From NCBI RefSeq assembly GCF_000337615.1, contig NZ_AOII01000020.1, positions 1 to 64,000 on the forward strand: a stretch of 64,000 bases of DNA. Reading direction: 5' to 3'. The stretch's first letter is position 1. Each line of letters opens with the position of its first letter. This document shows positions 53,326 to 62,734 of this stretch, piece by piece. Below the pieces are notes generated by a model, which saw only the letters and a program-made list of their open reading frames with translations, ran no database searches and was not told the DNA's origin. The position numbers and the translations under genes are program-made. The stretch is from Natrinema pallidum DSM 3751. GTDB taxonomy: Archaea; Halobacteriota; Halobacteria; Halobacteriales; Natrialbaceae.

Positions 53326-53906
53326 TGGCGGCCGCGGGCCCGGAGGAGCCGCTCGATACCTGGGCGATCCGCAGCATCGTTACTACGATGTTTCCCATCC
53401 TGCTCGTCCTCTCGCTGCTCGAGATGGGATCGGGCTACGTGCTCGAGGCACTCGAGAAAACCTATCTCTCCAATCCGACGCTGCTGGTGCTCGTCCCCGT
53501 CATGATCGGGATGGGCGGCAACCTCGGTGCGATCCTCTCCTCGCGACTCTCGACGCGGCTCCACCTTGGCCTGCTCGAGTTCGATCCGCGCGACGAGGTC
53601 CTGTGGACGAACGTACTGGCGATCATGGGACTGGCGGCGACGATCTTCTCGGCGCTGGGCGTCGCGGCCTGGATCGTCGGACGGGTCATCGCCGAACCGA
53701 TGGCGCTGGCCGATCTCATGCTCATCTCGACCGTCAGCGGTCTGCTTCTGGCCGTGATCGCGATCGTACTCAGCATCGGCGCGACCTATATCTCCTACAC
53801 GCAGGGTCTGGACCCGGACGATACGACGATCCCGGTAGTCACGAACGTCTGTGACATCCTCGGCGTGATCGTCCTCTCGGGGGTCGCGATCGTCGTCCTG
53901 AACTAA
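53325..53906 (+). CDS. MgtE-type divalent cation transporter domain, second half
   Basis: A 193-residue MgtE membrane domain: FPILLVLSLLEMGSGYVLEA, LLVLVPVMIGMGGNLGAILSSRLSTRLHLG and GLDPDDTTIPVVTNVCDILGV. The start codon shares a base with the stop of the first half (TAATG), so the two are made together. Compared with the first half, the asparagine of the pore region sits in GGNLGA and helix 5 has the D/T/N/D set. The regulation missing from the proteins may come from the adjacent PhoU/TrkA-C gene. Confidence 0.87.
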   Translation: MAAAGPEEPLDTWAIRSIVTTMFPILLVLSLLEMGSGYVLEALEKTYLSNPTLLVLVPVMIGMGGNLGAILSSRLSTRLHLGLLEFDPRDEVLWTNVLAIMGLAATIFSALGVAAWIVGRVIAEPMALADLMLISTVSGLLLAVIAIVLSIGATYISYTQGLDPDDTTIPVVTNVCDILGVIVLSGVAIVVLN

Positions 53907-54021
53907 CGGATCGGTCCGAAACGGGGGAGTCGGACGCCCTCCCGTCATTGCTCCACGTTGTGACCGAAGGTACGGAAAGAACGGACGGAACAGACGGTCG
54001 TGACGACGGACCGGGTCGGAG

Positions 54022-55230
54022 CTACGCGGACGCGAGGTCGCGAAACGCCGCCGCGGCCGTCCGGGTCCCCTTGGAGATGAGTACGTCGCCGCCGCGCAGT
54101 TCCGCGTCGGCGTCCGCGACCAACAACCAGCCCTCGTCGGGCCGCCGAATGGCGATCACGGACATCGTCGAATCGGCATCGGGAACGCCGGCGGTCACCG
54201 CGGTCCCGTCGAGATCGCTCCCCTCATCGACCTCGACGCGGGTGATGATCTCGTCGCTCTCCTGGACGGCCATCTGCACTACCGGATGGACATCGATCTC
54301 CCTGAGAACGCCTTCGCTGATCTCGATCGCGGCGTCGCTGATCCGCTCCGTGCAGTTCCCCAACTGGATCAACCCGCGGAGAACGACCGGGTCCGTTGCG
54401 TCCGCGGCGGCCCGGAGCGTCCACGCCTCGAAGCGCGATTGCATCGCGTCGACCTCAACCTCGAGATTCCGGACCTCCTCGGCCAGTTCCTCGCTGTCGA
54501 ACAGCACGCTGCTGTAGGCCAGATCGACCGCCAACTCGGAGAAATCCTTCATGTGGATGATCGTATCCACGGCGCGCTCCAGGTCGTCGATATCCGGCGT
54601 TTCAGCGGTCGGGGCCTCGTAGGCCTCGCCGGTCAGTTCCGCGCAGACGTCACCGATCGCCGACTCGGGGCCCCGGAGGAGCGCGACGTCGTCGGCCTCG
54701 ATGCGGGTCGTCGGTCCCGGATTGAGCAGCCAGTCGCTGCCCCGCCGGAGCGCGATCACGCGCACGCCCGTCACCGACTCGAGGTCGATGTCCTGGAGCG
54801 TCCGGCCGGCGTAGGCCGAGTCCACCGCGACGACCCCGCGAAGGAGCGCCTCCGCAGCGTCGGGCAGCGCCGCGCGCATCGCCTCGGGGAGACCCATATC
54901 TTCGAGGACGATCTTCGCGATATCGCCGGCGGCGTCGCTGATCCCGTCCGCGGCCCCGACGATCCCGAGGACGGGAGCGAGCTGTTCCGCGTCCGCCGGC
55001 TTCCGGGCGGCCATCAGGAGGCTCATCCGCGCCCGCATCTCGAGGACGTCCATCCGCTCTTCCAGGCGCAGGACTTCCGTCGCGAGCTGCTCGCTTTGGT
55101 GGAGCACGGCCGAGTACGAGAGGTCGATCAACAGCTCGGCGGTATCTTTCATCTCCACCAGCACGTCCTTGACGCTGACGGGCTCGTACTCGATCGGGGC
55201 CGACGATGTCTCGCCCTCGAGCGGGTCCAT
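54022..55230 (-). CDS. PhoU/TrkA-C duplicated regulatory protein
   Basis: A 402-residue soluble protein built of two similar halves, each a PhoU-like helical domain followed by a TrkA-C domain. First: SVKDVLVEMKDTAELLIDLSYSAVLHQSEQLATEVLRLEE then GVRVIALRRGSDWLLNPGPTTRIEADDVALLRG. Second: MKDFSELAVDLAYSSVLFDSEELAEEVRNLE then MSVIAIRRPDEGWLLVADADAELRGGDVLISKG. TrkA-C domains bind small ligands such as c-di-AMP in several transport regulators. This gene type commonly sits by MgtE-like genes in archaea, so it probably gates the pair at 52750-53906, toward which it converges. Confidence 0.85.
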   Translation of the reverse strand: MDPLEGETSSAPIEYEPVSVKDVLVEMKDTAELLIDLSYSAVLHQSEQLATEVLRLEERMDVLEMRARMSLLMAARKPADAEQLAPVLGIVGAADGISDAAGDIAKIVLEDMGLPEAMRAALPDAAEALLRGVVAVDSAYAGRTLQDIDLESVTGVRVIALRRGSDWLLNPGPTTRIEADDVALLRGPESAIGDVCAELTGEAYEAPTAETPDIDDLERAVDTIIHMKDFSELAVDLAYSSVLFDSEELAEEVRNLEVEVDAMQSRFEAWTLRAAADATDPVVLRGLIQLGNCTERISDAAIEISEGVLREIDVHPVVQMAVQESDEIITRVEVDEGSDLDGTAVTAGVPDADSTMSVIAIRRPDEGWLLVADADAELRGGDVLISKGTRTAAAAFRDLASA

Positions 55231-55353
55231 ACTTCGGGAGAAGGTGGCCCGCGGAAAAAGCGTTTCCCGCTTGGGAGTCTGGATCGGGCGATCGAACGAC
55301 GCGGCCTTCCGACACGGTTTTGCCCGGGCACAAAGAACGGACGATCAATACCA

Positions 55354-56733
55354 ATGCTCGACCGGACCCATCTGCGCGAGAATCCCGACGAGGTACGCGA
55401 CGCCCTCGACGACCGCGGGGCCGACGTCGATCTCGACGAACTCCTCGACCTCGACGACCGCTGGCGGGAGCTCAAAGCCCGCGGCGACGACCTGCGCCAC
55501 GATCGCAACCAGATCACCAAGCGGATCGGCAAACTCGTCGCCGAAGGCAAAGACGAGGAGCGGGAGGAGGCCATCAAACGCTCGCGGGAACTCAAAGCCG
55601 AGATCGAGGACGTCGAGGAAGAAGCCGCCGAACTCCAGTCGGAGCTCCGGGAGCGGATGCTCGAGATCCCGCAGCTCCCCCACGAGAGCGTCCCGCTCGG
55701 GGTCGACGAACGCCACAACGTCGAGGACCGGCGCTGGGGATTCGACGACGCACACGAGTTGCCCGAGGAAATCACGCCCCACTACGAACTCGGCGAGGAG
55801 TTGGACATCATCGACGAGGAACGCGCCGCCAAGACGACCGGGGCGGGCTTTTACTTCCTCAAGGGCGCGGGCGCACAGCTCGAGCACGCCCTGATCCAGT
55901 TCATGATGGACATCCACCGCGAGCAGGGGTACGTCGACCTCTTCCCGCCCGTTCCGGTCACGAGTGAGTCGATGCGCGGGACGGGACAGCTCCCGAAGTT
56001 CGCCGACGACGCCTACCGAGTGGGCGGCAGCAACGAGGAGGCGTACGAGGACGACGACCTCTGGCTCTGTCCCACGGCGGAGGTCCCGGTTACCAACATG
56101 TACCGCAACGAAATCCTCCTCCAGGACGACCTCCCGCTCAAACACCAGGCCTACACGCCGAACTTCCGCCGCGAGGCCGGCGAGCACGGTACCGAAACCC
56201 GCGGCATCGTCCGCGTCCACCAGTTCAACAAGGTCGAACTCGTCAACTTCGTCGAACCGTCGGAGAGCTACGACCGACTCGAGAACCTCCTCGCGGAGGC
56301 CGAGGACGTCCTCAAACGCCTCGGGCTTCCCTACCGCATCCTCGAACTCTGCACCGGCGATCTGACCTTCGCCAGCGCCAAGACCTACGACATCGAGGTC
56401 TGGGCCCCCGGCGACGACATGGACGACGGTCCCGACGAGGGCGGCCGCTGGCTCGAGGTCTCCTCGGCCTCGAACTTCGAGGCCTTCCAGGCCCGACGCG
56501 CCGGCCTTCGCTACCGGCCCGAGCGCCACGAATCGGCCGACTACCTCCACACGCTCAACGCCTCCGGGCTCGCGATTCCCCGAGTCATGGTCGCCATCCT
56601 CGAGTACTACCAGAACGAGGATGGTACGGTGACGATCCCCGAACCGCTGCGGCCGTACATGGGCGGCAAAGCGGTCATCGAGGGCCACGAAAAGGTCGGG
56701 GAGTCGGCGCTCGGTGCGGGCGACCGCGAGTAG
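55354..56733 (+). CDS. serS: Serine--tRNA ligase
   Basis: Class II aminoacyl-tRNA synthetase of 459 residues, charging tRNA-Ser. The N-terminal tRNA-binding arm is a long coiled coil (RWRELKARGDDLRHDRNQITK to EAAELQSELRERM). Motif 2 is in TPNFRREAGEHGTETRGIVRVHQFNKVE and motif 3 in LNASGLAIPRVMVAILEYYQ; TAEVPVTN and GRWLEVSSASNFEAFQARR complete the active site. The N-terminal MLDRTHLRENPDEVRDAL fixes the start at 55354, although the frame is open far upstream through the antisense of the preceding gene. It is divergent from the PhoU/TrkA-C gene. Confidence 0.96.
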   Translation: MLDRTHLRENPDEVRDALDDRGADVDLDELLDLDDRWRELKARGDDLRHDRNQITKRIGKLVAEGKDEEREEAIKRSRELKAEIEDVEEEAAELQSELRERMLEIPQLPHESVPLGVDERHNVEDRRWGFDDAHELPEEITPHYELGEELDIIDEERAAKTTGAGFYFLKGAGAQLEHALIQFMMDIHREQGYVDLFPPVPVTSESMRGTGQLPKFADDAYRVGGSNEEAYEDDDLWLCPTAEVPVTNMYRNEILLQDDLPLKHQAYTPNFRREAGEHGTETRGIVRVHQFNKVELVNFVEPSESYDRLENLLAEAEDVLKRLGLPYRILELCTGDLTFASAKTYDIEVWAPGDDMDDGPDEGGRWLEVSSASNFEAFQARRAGLRYRPERHESADYLHTLNASGLAIPRVMVAILEYYQNEDGTVTIPEPLRPYMGGKAVIEGHEKVGESALGAGDRE

Positions 56734-56821
56734 CGACACCCGGTACCGTCGTGTCAGGGCGTCCGCCGGCCGGGGGCATCGAGTCCGGTGCTCGAGTGGA
56801 TCGGGACTCTGTCAACGAAAC

Positions 56822-56831
56822 AACTATAGTT
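56822..56831 (+). promoter_or_regulatory. TATA-like palindrome before the 48-residue membrane protein
   Basis: AACTATAGTT is a perfect 10-base palindrome, 21 bases before the ATG at 56852, slightly close for a TATA box but the only AT-rich element there. Confidence 0.4.
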
Positions 56832-56851
56832 CGGAAGCAGAGTCGACAGGT

Positions 56852-56998
56852 ATGTACATCGATCTCCGGCAGAAAGTGATCGCATCGATCATCGGAGTGC
56901 TGTTCCTCGTCGGCGCGCTGGTCCTGTTCCCGTGGTGGGTCGCGCTGTTCGTCTTCGCCGTCATGCTTCCGTTCTACAGGAGAGTGCTGACGGCGTGA
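56852..56998 (+). CDS. Single 48-residue membrane peptide
   Basis: A short gene: MYIDLRQKVIASIIGVLFLV continues into a hydrophobic hairpin (GALVLFPWWVALFVFAVMLPFY) and ends in a basic RRVLTA tail. The composition is that of a small membrane protein with one or two helices. I know no family. Support is from the AT element upstream, the clear ATG and the membrane character. It comes 118 bases after serS. Confidence 0.55.
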   Translation: MYIDLRQKVIASIIGVLFLVGALVLFPWWVALFVFAVMLPFYRRVLTA

Positions 56999-57050
56999 CG
57001 GCCGGTGGCAACGATCGCTCGAGCAGCAAACAGCACCGAGAGACTGAGAC

Positions 57051-57069
57051 GGTGACCGTTCCGGTCACC
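57051..57069 (+). terminator. Perfect 8-bp inverted repeat
   Basis: GGTGACCG (57051-57058) and CGGTCACC (57062-57069) surround TTC. It could end transcription from serS and the small gene, or be a protein-binding site. No T run follows. Confidence 0.35.
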
Positions 57070-57251
57070 GAACCAGCCGGCCGCAGTGGGTGCGGTCTCG
57101 ACGTGCCGACTCGATGGGGGCTGATGCCGACGGCGGAGCAGTCGCCGGGGCGCGTCCCGGCAGCCGATTCGGAAGTGCTACCACGCCGGGATCGCCGTCG
57201 GTGTTCGGCGGCCGCTCGGCGGACCGGTCGTCCGCGTTGATGCCATCGGCG

Positions 57252-58787
57252 TTACGTGTCGGCCAGGTTTCGGATCTCCTCGACGGCGTCGGCCGCGTTG
57301 TTCAGCGCGTCCGCGATCGGCGGAAGCGGGGCGTTCTCGGCCGCCTCCCGCGCCTCCGCGACCGTACTCACGTCGTACTCCATTCCCGATTGGGCTTCGA
57401 TCTCCGCCGTGACCTGCGTGAAGATTTCCGCGGCGAGATCGTCGATCGTCCCGCTGTCGGTGTTCTCGATCGTGCCGACTGGATCGACGTTCTCGAGTTG
57501 CGCGTTGATGTCCTCGACGATGGCGTTGATCTCCGCGACCGCGTCGCTATCGTCGCTTTCACCGTCGCCATCGCTGCCGTCGTCGATGGTGTAATCGGCA
57601 AGGGATGCGATTTCTTCGACGGCATCGGCCGCGTTGTTCAGCGCGTCCGCGATCGGCGGGAGCGAGGCGTCCTCGGCCGCCTCTCGTGCCTCCGCGGGCG
57701 TGCTAACATCGTACTCGACGCCGGCCTGGGCTTCGATCTCCGCCGTGACTTGCGTGAAGATCTCATCGATAAGCGCACCGATCGTCTCGTCGCTGGTATC
57801 CTCGATCGTGCTGACCGGATCGACGGTCTCGAGTTGCGCGTTGATATCCTCGACGATGGCGTTGATTTCCGCGACCGTTTCGTTACCGCTGTCGCCGTCG
57901 CTGCCGTCGTCGATGGTGTAGTCGGCGAGGGATGCGATTTCCTCGACGGCATCGGCCGCGTTGTTCAGCGCGTCCGCGATCGGCGGAAGCGAGGCATCCT
58001 CGGCGGCTTCCCGTGCCTCCGCGGGCGTGCTGACATCGTACTCGACGCCGGCCTGGGCTTCGATCTCAGCCGTGACCTGCGTGAAAATCTCGTCGATGAG
58101 CGCACCGATCGTCTCGTCGCTGGTGTCCTCGATCGTGCTGACCGGATCGACGGTCTCGAGTTGCGCGTTGATGTCCTCGACGATGGCGTTGATCTCCTCG
58201 ACGGGACCGTCGTCGGGGTCGTCATCGGGATCGTCTTCCTCCTCCGTGACGACCTCGCCGTCGGCCTCGCCGCCGACGCGGGCGTCGGCTTCCGTGTTTC
58301 GCATGACGACGTTCAGGTCCGTCTCGCTCGAGCCGCTAACGTCGTTAACGGTGACCACGAGACGGAGGGCGACGTTCTTCTCCGTCGTACTGCTGTCCTC
58401 TTCCGCTTTGAAGTCCGATGCCGAGAGACCGTCGTGGTCGAGGACGCTCCCCGCGAGTTCCTCGCCGAGGGCAACATTCGACTGACTGGTGCCGTTCACC
58501 TCGGTGGTCGCCTCGTCGATCGTCTCCGCTTCCCCACCGTGTACCACCTGAAGTTCGACCGTCGCTTCCCCAGGCTCTTCGTCCAGCCCTTCATACCTGA
58601 AGCCGACGTTGACCGCCTCCGCACGGATGTCCGTTACGGACCCGTCGTCACTTTCCCCGCTGATGCTGGTTCCTCTGAACGTGTGATCCCGAATCTCCGC
58701 CGCCGCCGATCCGGACAGTATTACTGTAGTGCCGATAGCTGCCGTGCCGATACCGCCTGTACTAGCGATGAACTTTCGTCGATTCAT
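57252..58787 (-). CDS. Tat-secreted protein with three tandem repeats, unknown
   Basis: A 511-residue protein beginning MNRRKFIASTGGIGTAAIG, a Tat signal with RR and a hydrophobic stretch ending near SAAAE. Next comes a unique domain of about 150 residues (predicted beta-rich) and an acidic D/E/P hinge. The rest is three repeats of 109-112 residues: INAIVEDINAQLETVDPV..., TIGALIDEIFTQVTAEIEAQ, VEYDVSTPAEAREAAEDASL, PPIADALNNAADAVEEI, separated by acidic spacers such as DDGSDGD. Repeats one and two are almost identical, also in DNA (spacing 327 and 336 bases); the third has drifted. The helical repeats contain no cysteine. I recognise no family. It is likely a surface or matrix protein. Confidence 0.82.
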   Translation of the reverse strand: MNRRKFIASTGGIGTAAIGTTVILSGSAAAEIRDHTFRGTSISGESDDGSVTDIRAEAVNVGFRYEGLDEEPGEATVELQVVHGGEAETIDEATTEVNGTSQSNVALGEELAGSVLDHDGLSASDFKAEEDSSTTEKNVALRLVVTVNDVSGSSETDLNVVMRNTEADARVGGEADGEVVTEEEDDPDDDPDDGPVEEINAIVEDINAQLETVDPVSTIEDTSDETIGALIDEIFTQVTAEIEAQAGVEYDVSTPAEAREAAEDASLPPIADALNNAADAVEEIASLADYTIDDGSDGDSGNETVAEINAIVEDINAQLETVDPVSTIEDTSDETIGALIDEIFTQVTAEIEAQAGVEYDVSTPAEAREAAEDASLPPIADALNNAADAVEEIASLADYTIDDGSDGDGESDDSDAVAEINAIVEDINAQLENVDPVGTIENTDSGTIDDLAAEIFTQVTAEIEAQSGMEYDVSTVAEAREAAENAPLPPIADALNNAADAVEEIRNLADT

Positions 58788-59371
58788 ATCTGATCGATGA
58801 CGCCGTACGACGCCCGGCGCTGGCGGACTCACAGCATTGCCACTCGTCGGTGACCTGCGCTGACCGACCGTTTCGCAACGCGTCTTAATTGCGTGTGAGT
58901 GGCGGAACAGACCATGTTTTCATGTATAAAAATTTCTGATTATAAATTATAAATACTGTACAACTGGTTTTTGGTTTATTTAATATAATAGCTGTTTGAT
59001 AACAATAACGAACAGTGAGCCGCGTGCAAGCCCGCGGCCGTGACACGACCGGGACGGCACTGCCCGACTCTATAGTAGCCACTGCAAGTCACTGCCCACC
59101 TGATCGCACGACAGTTGTGCCATCAGTGTGTGATTGTTACTATAGCTCCTGCCTCCCGTCCCTCTGTTCCTGTGTGGAGGAAGCTCCCGAGCCTGTCTCC
59201 CCACAGAGGATCTTCGACTGCGAGCCACCGGGCTGGGTCTCCGGATAGCCGACGAGGGAGACGGCCGTCGCTACTCGAGGTCGAGCGAAGAGAGCGACCG
59301 ATCGGGCAAGAATCGAACACCCGATCGGCGTCGATACAAACGGAACTGTGGGTTCGAACGCGGACGCGGCG
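58788..59371. other. Intergenic region with a very AT-rich core
   Basis: No gene is visible. The core, 58910-59010, is strongly AT-rich (TTATAAATTATAAATACTG and TTTATTTAATATAATAGC). It is too far from the secreted-protein start (58787) for a simple leaderless promoter, so either a leader of about 100 bases exists or the core serves something else. A dispersed repeat copy is at 59102. Between the AT core and the EF-2 stop codon no other element was seen. Confidence 0.4.
59102..59133 (+). repeat. Dispersed stem-loop repeat, copy 2
   Basis: GATCGCACGACAGTTGTGC is followed by CATCAGTGTGTG. The copy at 62639 has the same order with three substitutions in the first block. The inner GCACGAC/GTTGTGC can fold with one G-U pair. 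Confidence 0.6.
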
Positions 59372-61558
59372 TTATATGTAGTCGATACTCGGCGGCAGCT
59401 CGAGCTTCATGCCCTTGCGTTCGCGGATCTCCATGGTCTTGTCACGCTGGAGCGAGTTGGACATGACCTCGAAGCCGGCGTTCTCCGTGTTCCAGGAGGC
59501 ACGACCCTCGGTCGCGGAGCGGATATCCGAGGCGAAACCGATCATCTCGCCGACGGGCGCGATGCCCTCGACGACCATCAGGTCGCCTTCCTGGTACATG
59601 TCGTCGACGCGGCCACGGCGACCCTGAATCTCGCCCGAGGCTGCGCCCATGTGGTCGTTGGGCACGTCGATGCGCACGTCCTGCATCGGCTCGAGCATCT
59701 TGATCTTCCCATCGATCAGCGCCTTGTGGACGGCTTCGCGGGTCGCGGGGATGACCTGTGCCGGGCCACGGTGGATGGTGTCCTCGTGGAGCCGTGCGTC
59801 GTGCAGGCGGATGAGCGTCCCCTGAACCGGCTCGTTTGCGAGCGGACCGTTGTCGAGGGCTTCCTCGAGCCCCTCGATGACGAGTTCCATCGTCTCGTTC
59901 AGGTGCTGGATCCCCTTCGTGTCGTCGATGAGGATGTTCGTCCCGTGCATGTGCTCGACGTTCTGGGACGTGTCCTTGTCCATGCCGGCGTCCTGCAGGG
60001 CTTCACGACGGTCCTGCTCGGGCATGTCCATCGAGGCCTCGCCGAGCTGGATCGTCTCGACGATCTCCTGGTCCATCGGTTCGATGGAGATGTAGAAGCG
60101 GTTGTGGCGGTTCGGCGAGATGCCCTCCACCTGGTCGCTGGCCTGCTGGGGCGCTTCGCGGTAGACGACGATCGGTTCGCCGGTGTTAACCGGAATGCCC
60201 TGGTTCTTCTCGATACGCTGAGTAATGACTTCGAGGTGGAGTTCACCCTGGCCGGAGATCAGGTGTTCGCCGGTGTCCTCGTTGATCTCGATCTGGATCG
60301 TCGGGTCCTCCTTGGAGACCTGTCGCAGCGTCTCGATCAGCTTCGGCAGGTCGTCCATGTTCTTCGCCTCGACGGCCTTCGTAATGACCGGCTCGGAGAT
60401 GTGCTCGATCGACTCGAACGGCGTCATCTCGACGCTCGAGACGGTCGAGCCGGCGATCGCGTCCTTGAGTCCGGTGACGGCGGCGATGTTCCCGGCGGGA
60501 ACCTCGTCGACCTCCTCGCGTTCCCCGCCCATGTAGACGCCGACGGACTGAATTCGGTTCTTGCCCGCGGTCCCGGAGACGTACAGCTCCTGTCCCTTCT
60601 CGAGGGTCCCCGAGAAGACGCGGCCACTGGCGACTTCGCCCGCGTGGGGGTCCATCGCGATGTCGGTGACCATCAGGACGACTTCGCCGTCCTCGTCGAC
60701 CAGACGCATCTGTTCGGCGATGTCGGACTCGTCGTCGCCACGCCAGACACGCGGGATACGACGGGGCTGGGCGTTGATCGGGTTCGGGAAGTGCTCACAG
60801 ACCATGTCGAGCACGACGTCCGACAGCGGCGTCCGCTCGTGGAGCTCCTGGCGCTTGTCGGCGCGCTCGAGTTCCATGATCTCGGCGAAGTCCATCCCGG
60901 TACGCTGCATCGACGGCATGGAAACACCCCACTTGTACAGTGCGGAACCGAAGCCGACGGTGCCTTCCTCGACCGAAACGGTCCAGTCATCGATGTCGTC
61001 CATGTCCTCGGTCATCCCGCGGATGAGTTCGTTGACGTCGCGGATGACCGAGAGGAGTCGCTCCTGCATCTCCTCGGGTCCTTCCTGGAGTTCGGAGATG
61101 AGACGGTCGACCTTGTTGATGAACAGGGTCGGCTTGACACCCTCTCGCAGTGCCTGCCGGAGCACCGTCTCGGTCTGGGGCATCGCCCCTTCGACGGCGT
61201 CGACGACGACGAGCGCACCGTCGACGGCGCGCATCGCTCGCGTCACGTCGCCACCGAAGTCGACGTGGCCCGGCGTGTCGATGAGGTTGATGAGGTGGTT
61301 CTGATCCTCGTACTCGTGGGTCATCGAAACGTTCGCCGCGTCGATGGTGATCCCGCGTTCCTGCTCGTCTTCTTCGGTGTCCATCGCGAGCTGCTCGCCG
61401 GCAGTCTCGTCGGAAATCATGCCGGCACCGGCCAGCAGATTGTCCGTAAGGGTCGTTTTTCCGTGGTCAACGTGAGCGGCGATGGCGATGTTCCGGATGT
61501 TCTCCGGGTCGTCCATCAGCCGTTCACACTCCTGGACGATCTTCTTGCGTCGGCCCAT
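59372..61558 (-). CDS. fusA: Translation elongation factor EF-2
   Basis: A 728-residue translocase GTPase. The G1 motif AHVDHGKT is at residues 28-35, [12 protein letters not shown] and NKVDR follow as G3 and G4. The domain IV loop [12 protein letters not shown], with the histidine that archaea convert to diphthamide, is near residue 597. Full family length and conserved C-terminus ([17 protein letters not shown]). In many haloarchaea fusA follows rps7; here the two are separated by a gene on the other strand, so EF-2 must have its own promoter. It is transcribed leftward, against a fork arriving from the origin at 10 kb. Confidence 0.97.
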   Translation of the reverse strand: MGRRKKIVQECERLMDDPENIRNIAIAAHVDHGKTTLTDNLLAGAGMISDETAGEQLAMDTEEDEQERGITIDAANVSMTHEYEDQNHLINLIDTPGHVDFGGDVTRAMRAVDGALVVVDAVEGAMPQTETVLRQALREGVKPTLFINKVDRLISELQEGPEEMQERLLSVIRDVNELIRGMTEDMDDIDDWTVSVEEGTVGFGSALYKWGVSMPSMQRTGMDFAEIMELERADKRQELHERTPLSDVVLDMVCEHFPNPINAQPRRIPRVWRGDDESDIAEQMRLVDEDGEVVLMVTDIAMDPHAGEVASGRVFSGTLEKGQELYVSGTAGKNRIQSVGVYMGGEREEVDEVPAGNIAAVTGLKDAIAGSTVSSVEMTPFESIEHISEPVITKAVEAKNMDDLPKLIETLRQVSKEDPTIQIEINEDTGEHLISGQGELHLEVITQRIEKNQGIPVNTGEPIVVYREAPQQASDQVEGISPNRHNRFYISIEPMDQEIVETIQLGEASMDMPEQDRREALQDAGMDKDTSQNVEHMHGTNILIDDTKGIQHLNETMELVIEGLEEALDNGPLANEPVQGTLIRLHDARLHEDTIHRGPAQVIPATREAVHKALIDGKIKMLEPMQDVRIDVPNDHMGAASGEIQGRRGRVDDMYQEGDLMVVEGIAPVGEMIGFASDIRSATEGRASWNTENAGFEVMSNSLQRDKTMEIRERKGMKLELPPSIDYI

Positions 61559-61819
61559 ATACCCCCCAATACCGCCAGCGGGGTCAAAAGGGTAGTGTTT
61601 CGTCGCCGCCGGAATTCGTCGGCTTTCCCCATCCGAACGCTGTAATATCCAATTTGAGTGAGTGAACGACTCTCATAATTGTACGGATCGATGGTACGAG
61701 GCCCCGCACCCGGACCCGGACCGCAGTCGGGCGACTTCCCGACGGTCCAACCGCGCGATTCGACCCCGTGCAACTGTACACAAGAGTCAAATCCCGTCGG
61801 CCTCTTGCTAGGGCCACAC

Positions 61820-62575
61820 ATGGATATCCGCGTACAGGGACCGGGTCCGACCTCTCCATTCCTCAGCGCCCGCGACCTCTTCGAGACCGAACAGGACCTC
61901 TCGCTGCCGGTTCACGTCCGCCTCCGGGACGACCCCGACGAACGGACCTGGGCCGCCCACTACGACGACCACCACGTCCTGAACATCTCGAGACAGGCCG
62001 CGTCATCGGCCATGGCCCGCGAACTCGCGCTCCACGAGTTCGCCCACATGGCCCGCCACGAACAACAACACCCCTCACACACCCAGTCGACCGAAGAAGT
62101 CCTCTACCTCGCACTAGCCGGGAAGAGCGTCGAACGGCGCAAGCTCTCCCACTGCTATCAGATCGCCAATCACATGAAGGACATCTACGCTGACGACATC
62201 ACCCTCTCGGTCGGCCCCGGCGAGAAACTGCTGTCCTTCCTCGAGTCCAGCCTCGCGGCGGCCGTCGCCGATCGGCCCGGGACGCCGTCCCGCCCGGGGT
62301 TCAAGCGACTGTCCGCGAGCGCCGACCCCGAGATCACGGCGGTGAATGCGGCCTTCGCACTCGCGCTTGCGGAACGACACGATCTCGTCGACGAGGAGCA
62401 CCGGCTGTACGATCTGGCGTACGCGGCCGCGATGGACGCCCCGGAGATCGACTTCGAGGGGTTCAAACGCCGCTTCCGCGAGCTAGTCCGGGAACCGGAT
62501 ACGAGCACCTATCGCCAGGTGCTCGTCGACGCGACGCGCTCGTACGTCGGCGGAACGAGCCGCGCCGCGGACTGA
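61820..62575 (+). CDS. Predicted zinc metalloprotein, DUF5781-like
   Basis: A 251-residue protein with the zinc-peptidase motif LHEFAHMARHEQQH (HEFAH at residues 72-76), a plausible third ligand further on, and a second domain with VGPGEKLLSFLESSLAAAVADRPG. It has no signal peptide, so a cytoplasmic metallopeptidase or a non-peptidase relative is expected. I recall such proteins as conserved in haloarchaea (DUF5781). Its place between fusA and rps7 on the opposite strand breaks the usual str gene order. The ATG at 61820 is chosen since conserved sequence begins there. Confidence 0.78.
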   Translation: MDIRVQGPGPTSPFLSARDLFETEQDLSLPVHVRLRDDPDERTWAAHYDDHHVLNISRQAASSAMARELALHEFAHMARHEQQHPSHTQSTEEVLYLALAGKSVERRKLSHCYQIANHMKDIYADDITLSVGPGEKLLSFLESSLAAAVADRPGTPSRPGFKRLSASADPEITAVNAAFALALAERHDLVDEEHRLYDLAYAAAMDAPEIDFEGFKRRFRELVREPDTSTYRQVLVDATRSYVGGTSRAAD

Positions 62576-62638
62576 GGGACCGTCGTCGAGAACCGGTCGG
62601 TTCGGTTGGAGTCGCCACTACCCATCACCGTCCACCGG

Positions 62639-62690
62639 ATCGCACGACGGTTGTGCGGTCAGTGTGTCACTCGGTTCGGTTGGGACTACG
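62639..62690 (+). repeat. Dispersed stem-loop repeat, copy 3
   Basis: GATCGCACGACGGTTGTGC, then GGTCAGTGTGTCAC and TCGGTTCGGTTGGGACTAC. It shares its first blocks with the copy at 59102 and the last block with the copy at 50580. It lies between the stop codons of two convergent genes. Confidence 0.6.
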
Positions 62691-62734
62691 AGAGGACGGA
62701 GAAAAACGACCGCAAATCGAATCGGTGAGCCGCG

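Noticed and set aside
54286-55353. Long N-terminal extension of serS
   Set aside because: The added residues are antisense of the PhoU/TrkA-C gene; the synthetase N-terminus begins exactly at 55354.
59348-61645. 765-codon plus-strand open frame
   Set aside because: Antisense shadow of EF-2; no protein family features.
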